The notes under the pieces: generated by a model
Told to the model about the DNA's origin: nothing
Database searches by the model: none
The model's input: the letters and a program-made list of their open reading frames with translations, nothing else
Part shown: one piece after another, positions 10,443 through 19,323 of the stretch
Numbering within the stretch: position 1 is the first letter of the stretch
How the letters are laid out: each line of letters starts with the position of its first letter
Made by a program: the position numbers and the translations under genes
DNA from: an uncultured Owenweeksia sp.
Lineage (GTDB): Bacteria > Bacteroidota > Bacteroidia > Flavobacteriales > Schleiferiaceae
DNA length: 64,000 nucleotides
Direction of reading: 5' to 3'
Assembly (NCBI GenBank): GCA_937146805.1
Contig: CAKZRR010000044.1
Coordinates: forward strand, 1-64,000

Positions 10443-10538
10443 CTAGACCTTATTCCGTGTTATGCTAGAAAAACTGAAAGGGGTAAATGCCTGCTGCTTG
10501 AACAGAAATGAATGTCGTAGAGTAGAGATTCGTTTCAT
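10443..10538 (-). CDS. Short leader ORF (31 residues) upstream of the PKD gene
   Basis: The reading frame starts MKRISTLRHS and ends before the PKD gene with a 53-base gap. It has no clear signal peptide or domain. It is listed because it would be the first ORF on the PKD transcript (about 28 bases below the predicted start site) and because its first 22 bases match, with one difference, the first 22 bases of the leader ORF on the opposite side of this intergenic region. It may be a regulatory leader peptide or merely a by-product of the repeated DNA. Confidence 0.3.
   Translation of the reverse strand: MKRISTLRHSFLFKQQAFTPFSFSSITRNKV
10517..10538 (-). repeat. Left arm of a 22-bp inverted repeat
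   Basis: Read on the minus strand, the segment begins ATGAAACGAATCTCTACT and ends CTAC. It equals 11205-11226 on the plus strand except for position 6 (A here, G there). The 11-base core TAGAGTAGAGA (10518-10528) occurs again as a direct copy at 10550-10560. Confidence 0.9.
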
Positions 10539-10572
10539 AGTTTATAATTTAGAGTAGAGAGATTATTCATTG

Positions 10573-10601
10573 CCAAATGTAAGGATAAATTATTGTTACA
10601 A
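10573..10601 (-). promoter_or_regulatory. Promoter of the PKD/porP operon
   Basis: Minus-strand -7 box TACATTTG (10580-10573) fits TAnnTTTG exactly, with a TTG at 10601-10599 placed 18 bases upstream as the -33 element. Transcription would start near 10566, giving a leader of about 175 bases before the PKD start codon. Confidence 0.6.
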
Positions 10602-11168
10602 GCTAAAAATGTGAGTGTTATACTTCTGTTTTTGTTATTTGTGTAGGCTAAAAAAAGAGAGTATTTTTTGAAAAATCACGACTTGCTCTCATTTCAGACT
10701 CTAACTTTTTCTACAAGTAAAAAATCAAAATAAATACCAACTTTTTTTATCGTTGAGGGCAATATTCCATGTTTTGATGAAAACAGGCTTTTAAAAAGGA
10801 GGGCTTTTTGGCTTAAAATGTTGTGAATTATGATTGGAGATCATTTAACTTTTAAGACGTACCAAATAATATGGAATCTTGGTTGCGAAAAGTGGTAAAA
10901 AAGACAATAACCCAGTCGCTTTTAAGAAATATAAGCCCAAATAGCTGTAGGGTAAATCATTGATATTTGATGATTTGTAGAATATACGGGATAGAGGTCA
11001 AATTTTTTTTGTTGAATAAGTTGTTGAAAAAATGATAATCACAAATCCATTAAAACTACCAATAGTAATGGGAAACCTTTAGTTTTGGCGTGTAGAAAAA
11101 GTTATAGTACACAACTGTTCTTTGAATTTAAATTGCTGTTGTTTAGTTTATTATGTGAGTTTTCCGTT
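10602..11168. other. AT-rich divergent intergenic region
   Basis: No convincing gene. The stretch is AT-rich with several runs of A and T. A second exact TAnnTTTG box (TAGTTTTG) lies at 11090-11097 on the plus strand and could be an alternative promoter for the SprB-repeat gene. Nothing else was recognised. Confidence 0.5.
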
Positions 11169-11176
11169 TAACTTTG
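11169..11176 (+). promoter_or_regulatory. -7 box of the SprB-repeat gene promoter
   Basis: TAACTTTG is an exact TAnnTTTG match. Initiation would be near 11183, about 22 bases before the leader ORF. A well-spaced TTG -33 element is not obvious. Confidence 0.55.
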
Positions 11177-11204
11177 GAGTTCACATAATTTAAAAACACT
11201 AACA

Positions 11205-11226
11205 ATGAAGCGAATCTCTACTCTAC
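11205..11226 (+). repeat. Right arm of a 22-bp inverted repeat
   Basis: It begins ATGAAGCGAATCTCTACT, covers the start codon and first seven codons of the 52-residue leader ORF, and mirrors 10517-10538 with a single mismatch. Confidence 0.9.
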
Positions 11227-11363
11227 TCGTTTTAGCCTGTTGGCTAGTGTTGTTATTTGTAGTAAGCACCGTAACCTTATCCTTAGAGATAAGTAAGCAG
11301 AACCAAATGGCAGCGGAAGAATCTGAAAAGAAAAACCCGGAAATAGCGTACTCGGCTCCCTAG
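11205..11363 (+). CDS. Small membrane or leader peptide (52 residues)
   Basis: The frame reads MKRISTLLVLACWLVLLFVV and continues to a charged tail EESEKKNPEIAYSAP. A single hydrophobic segment covers residues 7-27, so it could be a membrane peptide or an uncleaved signal. It starts about 22 bases below a consensus -7 box and precedes the giant SprB-repeat gene by 173 bases, so it would head that transcript. No family is recognised. The 99-codon frame on the opposite strand here is not supported. Confidence 0.5.
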   Translation: MKRISTLLVLACWLVLLFVVSTVTLSLEISKQNQMAAEESEKKNPEIAYSAP

Positions 11364-11376
11364 GTTTTTTTGATCT

Positions 11377-11472
11377 CTCAGTTTCTTGCTCCAACAAGTG
11401 CTGAGTCGATGAGTACCTGCTCAATTTTGGGCGGGTACATATGATAAGGAATTTGGCTTTCCACGGAAAGCC
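11377..11472 (+). promoter_or_regulatory. Three consecutive hairpins in the leader of the SprB-repeat gene
   Basis: Hairpin 1: CTCAG and CTTG (11377-11388) pair with CAAG and CTGAG (11395-11405). Hairpin 2: GTACCTGC (11413-11420) pairs with GCGGGTAC (11431-11438), with one G-T pair. Hairpin 3: GGCTTTC (11455-11461) pairs with GAAAGCC (11466-11472) around a four-base loop. They fill the space between the leader ORF and the adhesin start codon. No known riboswitch family is recognised and no T-run follows, so simple termination is unlikely. Confidence 0.45.
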
Positions 11473-11536
11473 TGCAAATGATGAAATTCTTTTGGGATAC
11501 CAAAAGATAACGACCACACAACTCTAAGGTTAAAAC

Positions 11537-14500
11537 ATGACTCTCAACAAATCACCGTTTAGGTGGGCTCTACCAATTATTGCATTTCTACTTTGTATAG
11601 GTAATGCAAAGGCCTCTCATATTGTGGGTGGCGAAGTTACCTACCAATGTTTAGGAAACGATTACTTTAAAGTAACCGTAGCGTATTACCGCGATTGTTC
11701 CGGTATATTGTTACAGGATTCGATTCCACTCGAAATTTATGATGGATTAGGAAGTCAGGTGGGAAGCTATTGGCTTAACAAAGGAGTCTCTTCATTTATC
11801 AACGTAAACCAGGTAGGTTGCGGAAGTCCAACTCCTAATATTTGTATTGAAACGGCCGATTACGTTTTGGACTCCGTCCATCTCCCAGCCAGCCCTTTGG
11901 GTTATACCCTGTTTCACCAACAATGCTGTAGAAACAGCGGGGTTAACAATGTAAGCAATGCATGGAAAGTAGGAGCTACAATTCCTGCGTGGGTGTACAA
12001 TGTTTGTAACACCAGCCCAAGTTTTAACAGCTACCCTCCGGTAGCTTTGCCCGCCAATGTGCCATTAAATATTAATGCCGCAGCCACTGAGCCAGATGGA
12101 GATTCATTGTTTTATGAATTGTGTATTCCACTAGAAAATAAACCTGCCTTACCTCCTTTTAATACGGTGCCTTTAGCAGGCGGGTATTCAGCCGCTAACC
12201 TTACTGGTGCTGGCATTCCCATTACCATTGATCCTTACAACGGAATGATTACAGGAACCATTACGGGTGTTGGTAAATACTCAGTAGGTATTTGTGTGAG
12301 TGAATACCGAAATGGTGTTTTGGTTGGAAGAGTTCAACGTGATTATCAATTTACTGTAGTGCAACCTTGGCGAGTATTTGGTAGCATAGGAAATCAAACA
12401 AATGCTACTTGTGGCGCTTCAACTGGGTCAGCAACTATAGCTGCTGGTGGTGGAACCGCTCCTTATACTTATACTTGGGCTCATGGACCCAGTGGTGCAA
12501 CCTTAAACAATTTAGCGCCCGGAAATTATACCGTTTTTATTAGCGATAATGGCTTTTGTGGTGATACAGTTAGTGTTGCAATTGGTTCGTCACCCGGATT
12601 TACGGCTTCTTTAGATTCTGTTACGCCTGCAGCTTGTGGTGCTGGTAATGTGGGTTCTGCCACTATTTCGGTAGTCGGTGGTTTAGCGCCTTTTACGGTG
12701 CATTGGCCTCAAGGGAATGGCGGATTGAGCAGTAGTAACGTGCCGGCAGGAACTCATGCTGTGGCAATAGTAGATGCAAGCAATTGTACCGATACCGTTA
12801 TTGTAACCATCGCTTCGGCTGGTTTAAATGCACAATGGGATTCTATTGTTAACCCATTTTGTAATGGTGGAAATACAGGTTATTTACAGGCATCAGTTGT
12901 AAACGGAACCGCTCCTTTTACCTATGCTTGGAGTAACTCTGCAAGCACCAATAACAGCGCCAACGGTTTAAGTGCGGGCGCACAGCAACTTATCATTACA
13001 GACTCGTTAGGTTGTACAGATACCTTAATTCAAACACTTACAGATCCTTCCGCTTTAAGCGTACAATTAGATAGTATTGCGCATGTACGATGCAACATAG
13101 CCAACTCAGGTTATATACGTGTTTCGGGTGTAAACGGAACGGCTCCTTATTCCTTTAGCTGGAGCAGTTCAGATACCACTTCGTTTATTTCGGGTGCCAA
13201 CCCAGGCAATTACACGGTAATTATTACCGATGCCAATGGATGTACCGCAGCCGCCAATTATCAAGTAAATACAAGCGATAGCCTTAAAATTCAAATTAAA
13301 AACAATGTTTCAAATACTTGTTTTGGACAAAATAATGGATCCATAGCCTTAGGGATAACGGGCGGAACCAAACCTTACAGTTTTAACTGGAGCCATGCCG
13401 TAGCCGATAGTAATGCTATGGGCCTAGCTGCTGGAACTTATTGGGTAACCGTGAGTGATGCAGTAGGTTGTTCGATAAATGATACTATCACTATTACAGA
13501 GCCTGCCGCTTTAAACATGGCGGTAGATAGCTTGTTCGCAGCTGGTTGCGGTCTGAATGATGGATATGCAAGCTTAGCCATTGCGGGAGGAGTTACTCCT
13601 TACCAAGTAATGTGGAGCAATGGGGCAACCGGTTTACAAACGGCTACTTTGCCTGCGGGCTTAAACACTGCAGTGGTTACCGATAGTAATGGTTGTGTGG
13701 ATAGTATTAGTGTAACGGTACCAAATGCGGGTGGATTAACTATTCAACTGGATTCGGTGGCCCCGCCAACTTGTTTTGCGGGTACTAATGGTTATGCTTT
13801 GGTTCATATTATTGGTGGCTTGGGCCCATATAAGGTAAAATGGAGTAACAACGATACCTTGTGGGCCAATACCAACCTAAACAGTGGTATGGCTTGGGTT
13901 TGTGTGATAGACGTTAAAGGCTGTAAAGACAGTATTATGGTTGCCATACCAGCGGCCGATAGTTTGCACATTGCTTTAGATTCATTGGTAAACCCAACTT
14001 GTACACAGCCTAATGGCGGAAGCATAGGGGTGGCGGTAAGTGGAGGAACAGGTCCTTATACCTATAGCTGGAATACAGGGGGAACCAACGATACGATTAC
14101 TGGAAAAACAGGAGGTATCTATACAGTTACTGTTACCGATGCCCAACTTTGTACGCGCCAAAAAACATTCACATTACAGGCAGTAAGCGCTTTAGGCCTT
14201 ACGCTTCAAAATAATATGTCCGCTACTTGCGGAATGAGTAATGGCTCCTTAGCTATTTCGGTTACGGGTGGAACCGCCCCTTACCAATTTACTTGGAGTA
14301 ATGGTGGTGTAGGTTCTACCTTAACTAATTTAGCGGGCGGTGCTTATTTAGTAACCGTTACCGATGCCAACTTATGCTCGGTAAGCGATAGTTTTTGGGT
14401 AGCGGCTACTGCTGCTCCAGTATTAACATTTGATACCGCTTTGGCTGCCAGTTGTGGAAGTCCTAATGGTAGCGCTTCAGTGGTAGTTTCGGGTGGAAAC

Positions 14501-17500
14501 CCGCCTTACCAAATAAACTGGAGTACAGGTGCAACAGGTTTGCAACTACAAAATGTAAACGGTGGAAACTACCAAGCTTGGGTAACCGATAGCCTGGGTT
14601 GTACCGATACCATTACGGTTAATGTTCCAAATGCGGCCAACTTTACAGCGGTTATTGATTCGTTGGTTTGGCCATCGTGTAACATAGCTAGTGGTTATGC
14701 TCGTGTAGCTGCCAGTGGTGGTACGCCTCCTTATAATTTTAATTGGAATTTTGGTCCTATTACTCCAGATGTAACAGGTTTAGCTACCGGTGTTTACTAT
14801 GTAATAGTAAGCGATCAATCTGGTTGTACGGATAGCATTTCTGTTACTATTCCGGCCAACGATACCATTTCTATTAGTTTAGATTCAGCTTACAATCCCA
14901 GCTGTTTTAGCGGGGCAAACGGAATGTTGAGCTTGGCAATCTCAGGAGGAATAGCACCTTATACCTATAATTGGAATAGTGGTCAAGCGGCTGCAACGAT
15001 TAACAGTTTAACAGCCGGCACTTACAGCGTTACGGTTACTGATAGTGTGGGATGTAGTAATACGGCCAGCTTTACTCTAACCGAGCCAACTGTTTTGGGT
15101 TTTACCGTTAATAATATTCAAAATGTAAATTGTTACGGAGCCACTAATGGTGCCGCGGCTATTCACCCTACTGGGGGAACTACGCCTTATACCTTTAGTT
15201 GGAACAACGCCAGTACCGATAGTACTTTGTTAAATGTAGCGGCTGGTTGGTATGTATTAAACCTTAGCGATGCCAACGGTTGTACCTTTATTGATAGTCT
15301 TGAAATTCAGCAGCCTGATTCAGTTAGCATTACCATAGATTCGTTGTATGCCTCTAGCTGCGGATCTAGTAATGGTTATTTAGCCATCGTTTTAAGCGGA
15401 GGAACGGCTCCCTACCAAGTAATGTGGAGCAATGGAGATACTACGCTTAGTATTTCAAACGCAACTATGGGAAACTACACAGCTACGGTTACGGATGCCA
15501 ATGGTTGTACTAATGCTGCCACATTTGTAATGAACCAGGCTACAACCTTGGCCATGAGCTTAGATAGTTTACATCATACCATTTGTAAAAATGACTCTTT
15601 AGGGTACATTGGACTTAATATTAGTGGTGGTGCGGCCCCAGTAACAATTAGCTGGAACACAGGGCAAAATACACCCGTAATTTCAAGCTTAGTAGGCGGT
15701 ACTTATATTGTTACGGTAAGCGATAACGGAGGATGTAGCCTAACGGATACTTTCCATATTCAAGAATCGGATAGCTTATTGGTACAATTGGTTAACCAAC
15801 AAAATATTTCGTGTTACGGTAATAATGATGGTCAATTACAAGTGCAAGTTACCGGAGGTGCTCCACCGTATCAATACGTTTGGAGCAGCGGATCAATAGA
15901 CAGCCTAGCGGCCAATTTATTTACAGGTAATCACACTTTGTATGTTACCGATGCCAATGGGTGTACCGTTACTAATGTTTATCCGGTTACACAACCCGAT
16001 AGCCTTAGCGTAGTTATTGACTCGGTATGGGCGGCCAGTTGTGGACGAGCGGATGGACATGTTTTCTTGAATGTAATGGGCGGTACCGCACCTTTTCAGA
16101 TAGTTTGGAACACTGGTAAAACAGGAATGAATATGGACAGTTTAAGCGCTGGATTGTACACTGTTTTAATTACTGATAGCAACGGATGTTCTTTAAGTAC
16201 CCACGTAAATATTCCCGCTACAGCGGCATTAACTGCCAATGCCACCAACGTAGTAGCGCCCAGCTGTTTTGGTATGAGCGATGCACAAGCAAGAGCCCAG
16301 GTATCGGGTGGTACGCCTCCTTATACCTATTATTGGATGGGTGGTAGTAACCTAGATAGTATTAATACTTTGTCTTCGGGTGTGGCTTACTTAGTGGTGC
16401 AAGATGCCCGAAACTGTACTGATAGCGTTTCGTTTTTGGTGCCGGTTAAGGACAGTGTTTTAATAAGTTTGGATAGCTTGGTAAACCCAAGCTGCTTTAG
16501 CAGTGCCAACGGAAGTGTTAATTTAACAATAAGCGGTGGTAATGCCCCTTATCAGTACAGTTGGTCTCATGGCGATAGTGTTTTAAGTCCTCAAAACTTA
16601 ACAAGCGGAACCTACAGTGTTTTGGTAACTGATTTATTGGGTTGTACCGCTTCGCAAGTTTTTGTACTGCAAGCACCTGATAGTCTTTTTGTTAGCAGTA
16701 GTAACATATCCAACGTAAGTTGCAACAGCGGAAACGATGGCGCTCTACACTTAAACCTAGTGGGCGGAACCCCACCTTATAGCTACAGTTGGAGTACTAG
16801 TAGTAGTGATAGTGCTTTACAAAACCTTAGTGCTGGAAATTATTGGGTATTGATTACCGATGCCAATGGTTGCAGTCTTCAAGATACTTTTACCCTTACG
16901 GAACCTGCTTTGCTAAGTGCCACTTTAGACACCGTTTACGATGCCTTTTGTGGACTTAACAACGGGGGGGCTTCTTTACAGGTAGTGGGCGGAACGGCTC
17001 CTTATACCGTAAATTGGGGTAATGGACATACTGGTTTATCAACCGATAGTTTATTGGCAGGAAACCACTTTGTAAGTGTAACCGATTCGATGGGTTGCAG
17101 CACTACCGTAGCGGTAGATGTGCCATCTGGAGCGAATTTGGTAGTAGCCGTTGATTCGGTAAAAATGCCTAATTGCGCGGGTTCAGCCACAGGTTATGCC
17201 GAGGTTTCTATTGGCGGAGGAACGGCTCCTTACCAAGTTACCTGGAGCAATAATTACAATTTAATTTACAACCCGTATTTTAATTCGGGTGCAGCTTGGG
17301 TATACGTGTTAGATGCCAAAGGTTGTGCCGATACTACCTTTTTTACGGTGCCTGCGCGCGATTCTATAGAGGTGCAGCTTGATAGTGTACACCATGTATT
17401 GTGCTATGGAGATACCAGTGCCTTTTTAGAAGTTTCGGTAACAGGTGGTTTGCCACCTTATACCTTTAACTGGAACAACAATAGCAAAGGCAAGCAGTTG

Positions 17501-18541
17501 CAAAATGTAGTGGCTGGTTTTTACCAAGTAACGGTAACCGATAGTTTAGGATGTAGCATTAACGAAACTTTTGAAGTTACCCAGCCCGATTCGTTTTATG
17601 TAATAATAGACAGTTTGCGTCATGTATCCTGCGATGGAAATATTGATGGAGCCATTTTTATAAGTGCCTCGGGTACTAACACTATTAGCAATATAATTAC
17701 CGGAAACGGTAAAGTAGCCGGAAACAATGTTTCGCAACTTACCAACGGGCAGTACAGTATTTGGATTGAAAACCAAGATGGCTGTAGAGCTTTGCTTGAG
17801 TTTGAAATTTTAGATCAAACACCCATGGCGGTTTCGGCTTACCGTAACTTATCACCATCTTGTATTGATACGCATGATGGTACCATTGAGTTAACCATTA
17901 CAGGTGGTAATGGTGCGCCTTATAAATATGCTTGGGATGATGGCAGCACACAAGGTAACCGATATGATTTAAGCCCTGGCAATCACACGGTAACCGTAAC
18001 GGATAAACGTGGATGCAGCGCCAGCCAAACTTTTTATATAACACCTAAGGTAATAAGCTTTGACTACCGCGTAAAAAATGCCCCTTGTTATGCCGATGGC
18101 GATGTACAAGTAGATGTAAATGTGCAAGGTGGTGTGGCGCCTATAAGTTTGTTTTTAGATGAAACCCTAATTGCCAATGGGGGTTATATAAAAGCGGGTA
18201 GCTATACCTTAAAGGTGATGGATGCCGACAGTTGTTTTGTAACCAAAAAGATTACGGTAGAAGCACGCCCCGAACAAACCGTGTTTTTTGCCAATGCCTT
18301 TACCCCTAATGGGGATGGCTTAAACGACAGCTTTGAAATTAAAGGAGCCCAAGAATGTATGATAGACGGTAAGATGGAAATCTTTACCCGATGGGGTTCC
18401 TTAATTTTTAGTACAGATGATCCCTTTACCGAATTTTGGGATGGTACGATAAATGGCGAGCCAGCACCCATTGGGAGTTACGTATATTCTTTTACCGCCA
18501 AAAAGGTAAAAGAAACGGGCCATTTTCAAATTATAAGATAA
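11537..18541 (+). CDS. Giant SprB-repeat surface adhesin with T9SS type B sorting domain
   Basis: A 2334-residue secreted protein. The signal peptide ends at NAKA (residue 26), followed by a Cys-rich N-terminal domain (SHIVGGEVTYQC..., to about residue 285) that is shared with the cargo protein at 23755. Then come about 26 SprB-type repeats of 75-77 residues with the pattern C-x-G-x(2-4)-N/D-G ... G-G-x-x-P-Y-x-x-x-W ... G-x-Y-x-V-x-V-T-D-x-x-G-C. The 24th repeat has lost its PY-W core. The last 85 residues (FFANAFTPNGDGLNDSF...EIFTRWGSLIF...WDG...IGSYVY) are a type B sorting domain. SprB of Flavobacterium is the mobile adhesin of gliding; whether this protein moves or only adheres is unknown. 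It has no porP/sprF gene of its own beside it, so the copy at 540 may serve both giants. Confidence 0.92.
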   Translation: MTLNKSPFRWALPIIAFLLCIGNAKASHIVGGEVTYQCLGNDYFKVTVAYYRDCSGILLQDSIPLEIYDGLGSQVGSYWLNKGVSSFINVNQVGCGSPTPNICIETADYVLDSVHLPASPLGYTLFHQQCCRNSGVNNVSNAWKVGATIPAWVYNVCNTSPSFNSYPPVALPANVPLNINAAATEPDGDSLFYELCIPLENKPALPPFNTVPLAGGYSAANLTGAGIPITIDPYNGMITGTITGVGKYSVGICVSEYRNGVLVGRVQRDYQFTVVQPWRVFGSIGNQTNATCGASTGSATIAAGGGTAPYTYTWAHGPSGATLNNLAPGNYTVFISDNGFCGDTVSVAIGSSPGFTASLDSVTPAACGAGNVGSATISVVGGLAPFTVHWPQGNGGLSSSNVPAGTHAVAIVDASNCTDTVIVTIASAGLNAQWDSIVNPFCNGGNTGYLQASVVNGTAPFTYAWSNSASTNNSANGLSAGAQQLIITDSLGCTDTLIQTLTDPSALSVQLDSIAHVRCNIANSGYIRVSGVNGTAPYSFSWSSSDTTSFISGANPGNYTVIITDANGCTAAANYQVNTSDSLKIQIKNNVSNTCFGQNNGSIALGITGGTKPYSFNWSHAVADSNAMGLAAGTYWVTVSDAVGCSINDTITITEPAALNMAVDSLFAAGCGLNDGYASLAIAGGVTPYQVMWSNGATGLQTATLPAGLNTAVVTDSNGCVDSISVTVPNAGGLTIQLDSVAPPTCFAGTNGYALVHIIGGLGPYKVKWSNNDTLWANTNLNSGMAWVCVIDVKGCKDSIMVAIPAADSLHIALDSLVNPTCTQPNGGSIGVAVSGGTGPYTYSWNTGGTNDTITGKTGGIYTVTVTDAQLCTRQKTFTLQAVSALGLTLQNNMSATCGMSNGSLAISVTGGTAPYQFTWSNGGVGSTLTNLAGGAYLVTVTDANLCSVSDSFWVAATAAPVLTFDTALAASCGSPNGSASVVVSGGNPPYQINWSTGATGLQLQNVNGGNYQAWVTDSLGCTDTITVNVPNAANFTAVIDSLVWPSCNIASGYARVAASGGTPPYNFNWNFGPITPDVTGLATGVYYVIVSDQSGCTDSISVTIPANDTISISLDSAYNPSCFSGANGMLSLAISGGIAPYTYNWNSGQAAATINSLTAGTYSVTVTDSVGCSNTASFTLTEPTVLGFTVNNIQNVNCYGATNGAAAIHPTGGTTPYTFSWNNASTDSTLLNVAAGWYVLNLSDANGCTFIDSLEIQQPDSVSITIDSLYASSCGSSNGYLAIVLSGGTAPYQVMWSNGDTTLSISNATMGNYTATVTDANGCTNAATFVMNQATTLAMSLDSLHHTICKNDSLGYIGLNISGGAAPVTISWNTGQNTPVISSLVGGTYIVTVSDNGGCSLTDTFHIQESDSLLVQLVNQQNISCYGNNDGQLQVQVTGGAPPYQYVWSSGSIDSLAANLFTGNHTLYVTDANGCTVTNVYPVTQPDSLSVVIDSVWAASCGRADGHVFLNVMGGTAPFQIVWNTGKTGMNMDSLSAGLYTVLITDSNGCSLSTHVNIPATAALTANATNVVAPSCFGMSDAQARAQVSGGTPPYTYYWMGGSNLDSINTLSSGVAYLVVQDARNCTDSVSFLVPVKDSVLISLDSLVNPSCFSSANGSVNLTISGGNAPYQYSWSHGDSVLSPQNLTSGTYSVLVTDLLGCTASQVFVLQAPDSLFVSSSNISNVSCNSGNDGALHLNLVGGTPPYSYSWSTSSSDSALQNLSAGNYWVLITDANGCSLQDTFTLTEPALLSATLDTVYDAFCGLNNGGASLQVVGGTAPYTVNWGNGHTGLSTDSLLAGNHFVSVTDSMGCSTTVAVDVPSGANLVVAVDSVKMPNCAGSATGYAEVSIGGGTAPYQVTWSNNYNLIYNPYFNSGAAWVYVLDAKGCADTTFFTVPARDSIEVQLDSVHHVLCYGDTSAFLEVSVTGGLPPYTFNWNNNSKGKQLQNVVAGFYQVTVTDSLGCSINETFEVTQPDSFYVIIDSLRHVSCDGNIDGAIFISASGTNTISNIITGNGKVAGNNVSQLTNGQYSIWIENQDGCRALLEFEILDQTPMAVSAYRNLSPSCIDTHDGTIELTITGGNGAPYKYAWDDGSTQGNRYDLSPGNHTVTVTDKRGCSASQTFYITPKVISFDYRVKNAPCYADGDVQVDVNVQGGVAPISLFLDETLIANGGYIKAGSYTLKVMDADSCFVTKKITVEARPEQTVFFANAFTPNGDGLNDSFEIKGAQECMIDGKMEIFTRWGSLIFSTDDPFTEFWDGTINGEPAPIGSYVYSFTAKKVKETGHFQIIR
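13313..17623 (+). repeat. Four-module SprB cassettes repeated in tandem
   Basis: Equivalent points (the residue two before the first Cys of the leading module) fall at 13313, 14222, 15125, 15806, 16715 and 17624, spacings of 909, 903, 681, 909 and 909 bases. Each full cassette holds modules with distinct signatures in a fixed order: a W-type (for example SCYGNNDG), an X-type (SCG or GCG then a short linker P-N-A/S-G-A), a Y-type (G-x-A-W/Y-V-x-V-x-D, then a D-S linker) and a Z-type (SCFS-x-ANG). The 681-base cassette lacks one module. Confidence 0.8.
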
Positions 18542-18565
18542 AGCACATCTCTATATAATACACTG

Positions 18566-18600
18566 CCCGCCTAATGCTCTTTTAGGCGGGATTTTTTTTT
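18566..18600 (+). terminator. Rho-independent terminator of the SprB-repeat gene
   Basis: CCCGCCTAA (18566-18574) and TTAGGCGGG (18582-18590) form a perfect nine-base stem with a seven-base loop, followed by A and nine T. Confidence 0.95.
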
Positions 18601-18692
18601 GGAGTACGGTTTACCGTGGGCTTCCCTTTTTTACCACATTGGTAATTAATCTTACTTTGTATATTGGCAATGCGAAAGATATGAAGGACTAA

Positions 18693-18926
18693 ATGCCCTT
18701 CGGGATGATAATGCCAGAGCACTCTTATACTTCTGAATCGTATAGAGATGGGTTCAAAGGAAAAGAAAAAGATGATGAAGTGTTCGGAAATGGGAATCAG
18801 TGTGATTATGGCTTTAGATCTGAAGAAGGTATAAAAGGAGCTACCCAGTACCTTGAGGAAAACTATTCAGATGTTAAAAACGAGATAATTGAAAGAATGT
18901 CTAAAAGAAATGAAAGTAAAGAATAA
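18693..18926 (+). pseudogene. RHS repeat-associated core fragment
   Basis: The 77-codon frame begins MPFGMIMPEHSYTSESYR and continues GFKGKEKDDEVFGNGNQCDYGF, which is the RHS core signature normally written PFGM-MPERS...YRYGFNGKEKDDEV-G-GNQYDYG-R. A stop codon stands immediately before it, and the usual continuation R-I-Y-x-P-R-x-G-x-F-L-S-x-D-P is missing; the frame instead runs into an unrelated charged tail. An RHS protein normally has hundreds of residues of YD repeats before this point, and none are seen. This is the relic of an RHS polymorphic-toxin gene and marks the following genes as its likely cargo. Confidence 0.75.
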
Positions 18927-19314
18927 GGTACAATCAATTATCGTTTTAATATTGGTCAGTTGTGCTACCGTTATGGAATGTACTGGTCAATTTAAGTCAA
19001 GCCAGCTCATTGGGAAATGGGACTGTGTTGACTCAAAAGAAAAGGATGAGAACCCAATCTTTGGAGATGGAGAAGAGAAGTGTACATCCAAGCTCGAATT
19101 TTTTCAAGATCATGTTTATTCCTACTTGTATGGGGAAAGATACAAGTTTGATTTTTCGATAATTGATGGTGATATACTTCAGTTAGGCAATAGTTATTAC
19201 GAAATACTTGAGCTTGGTAAAGATCAAATGGTTTTAAAAGAAACAAGGCTAAACAATCCCGAGATTCTTCTATTTAGAGATGAGTTAACATATGTGCGCC
19301 AAAAGGAAAAATAA
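18910..19314 (+). CDS. Small lipoprotein, lipocalin-like, possible immunity protein
   Basis: From the ATG at 18910 the protein is 134 residues, with a lipoprotein signal peptide ending LILVSC. The mature part (SSQLIGKWDCVDSKEK..., then alternating strands to DELTYVRQKEK) has the GxW start and length of small lipocalin-like beta-barrel lipoproteins common in Bacteroidota. A TTG start 21 bases upstream is less likely because it adds a charged stretch before the signal peptide. It overlaps the end of the RHS fragment by 17 bases and precedes the candidate toxin gene by 9 bases. Lipoprotein immunity proteins occur next to RHS toxins, but the role here is inferred only from position. Confidence 0.6.
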   Translation: MKVKNKVQSIIVLILVSCATVMECTGQFKSSQLIGKWDCVDSKEKDENPIFGDGEEKCTSKLEFFQDHVYSYLYGERYKFDFSIIDGDILQLGNSYYEILELGKDQMVLKETRLNNPEILLFRDELTYVRQKEK

Positions 19315-19323
19315 AATTGGTTT

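Noticed and set aside
11218-11517. 99-codon frame on the minus strand in the leader of the SprB-repeat gene
   Set aside because: It is antisense to the leader ORF and the hairpins, has no signal or domain, and lacks a promoter.
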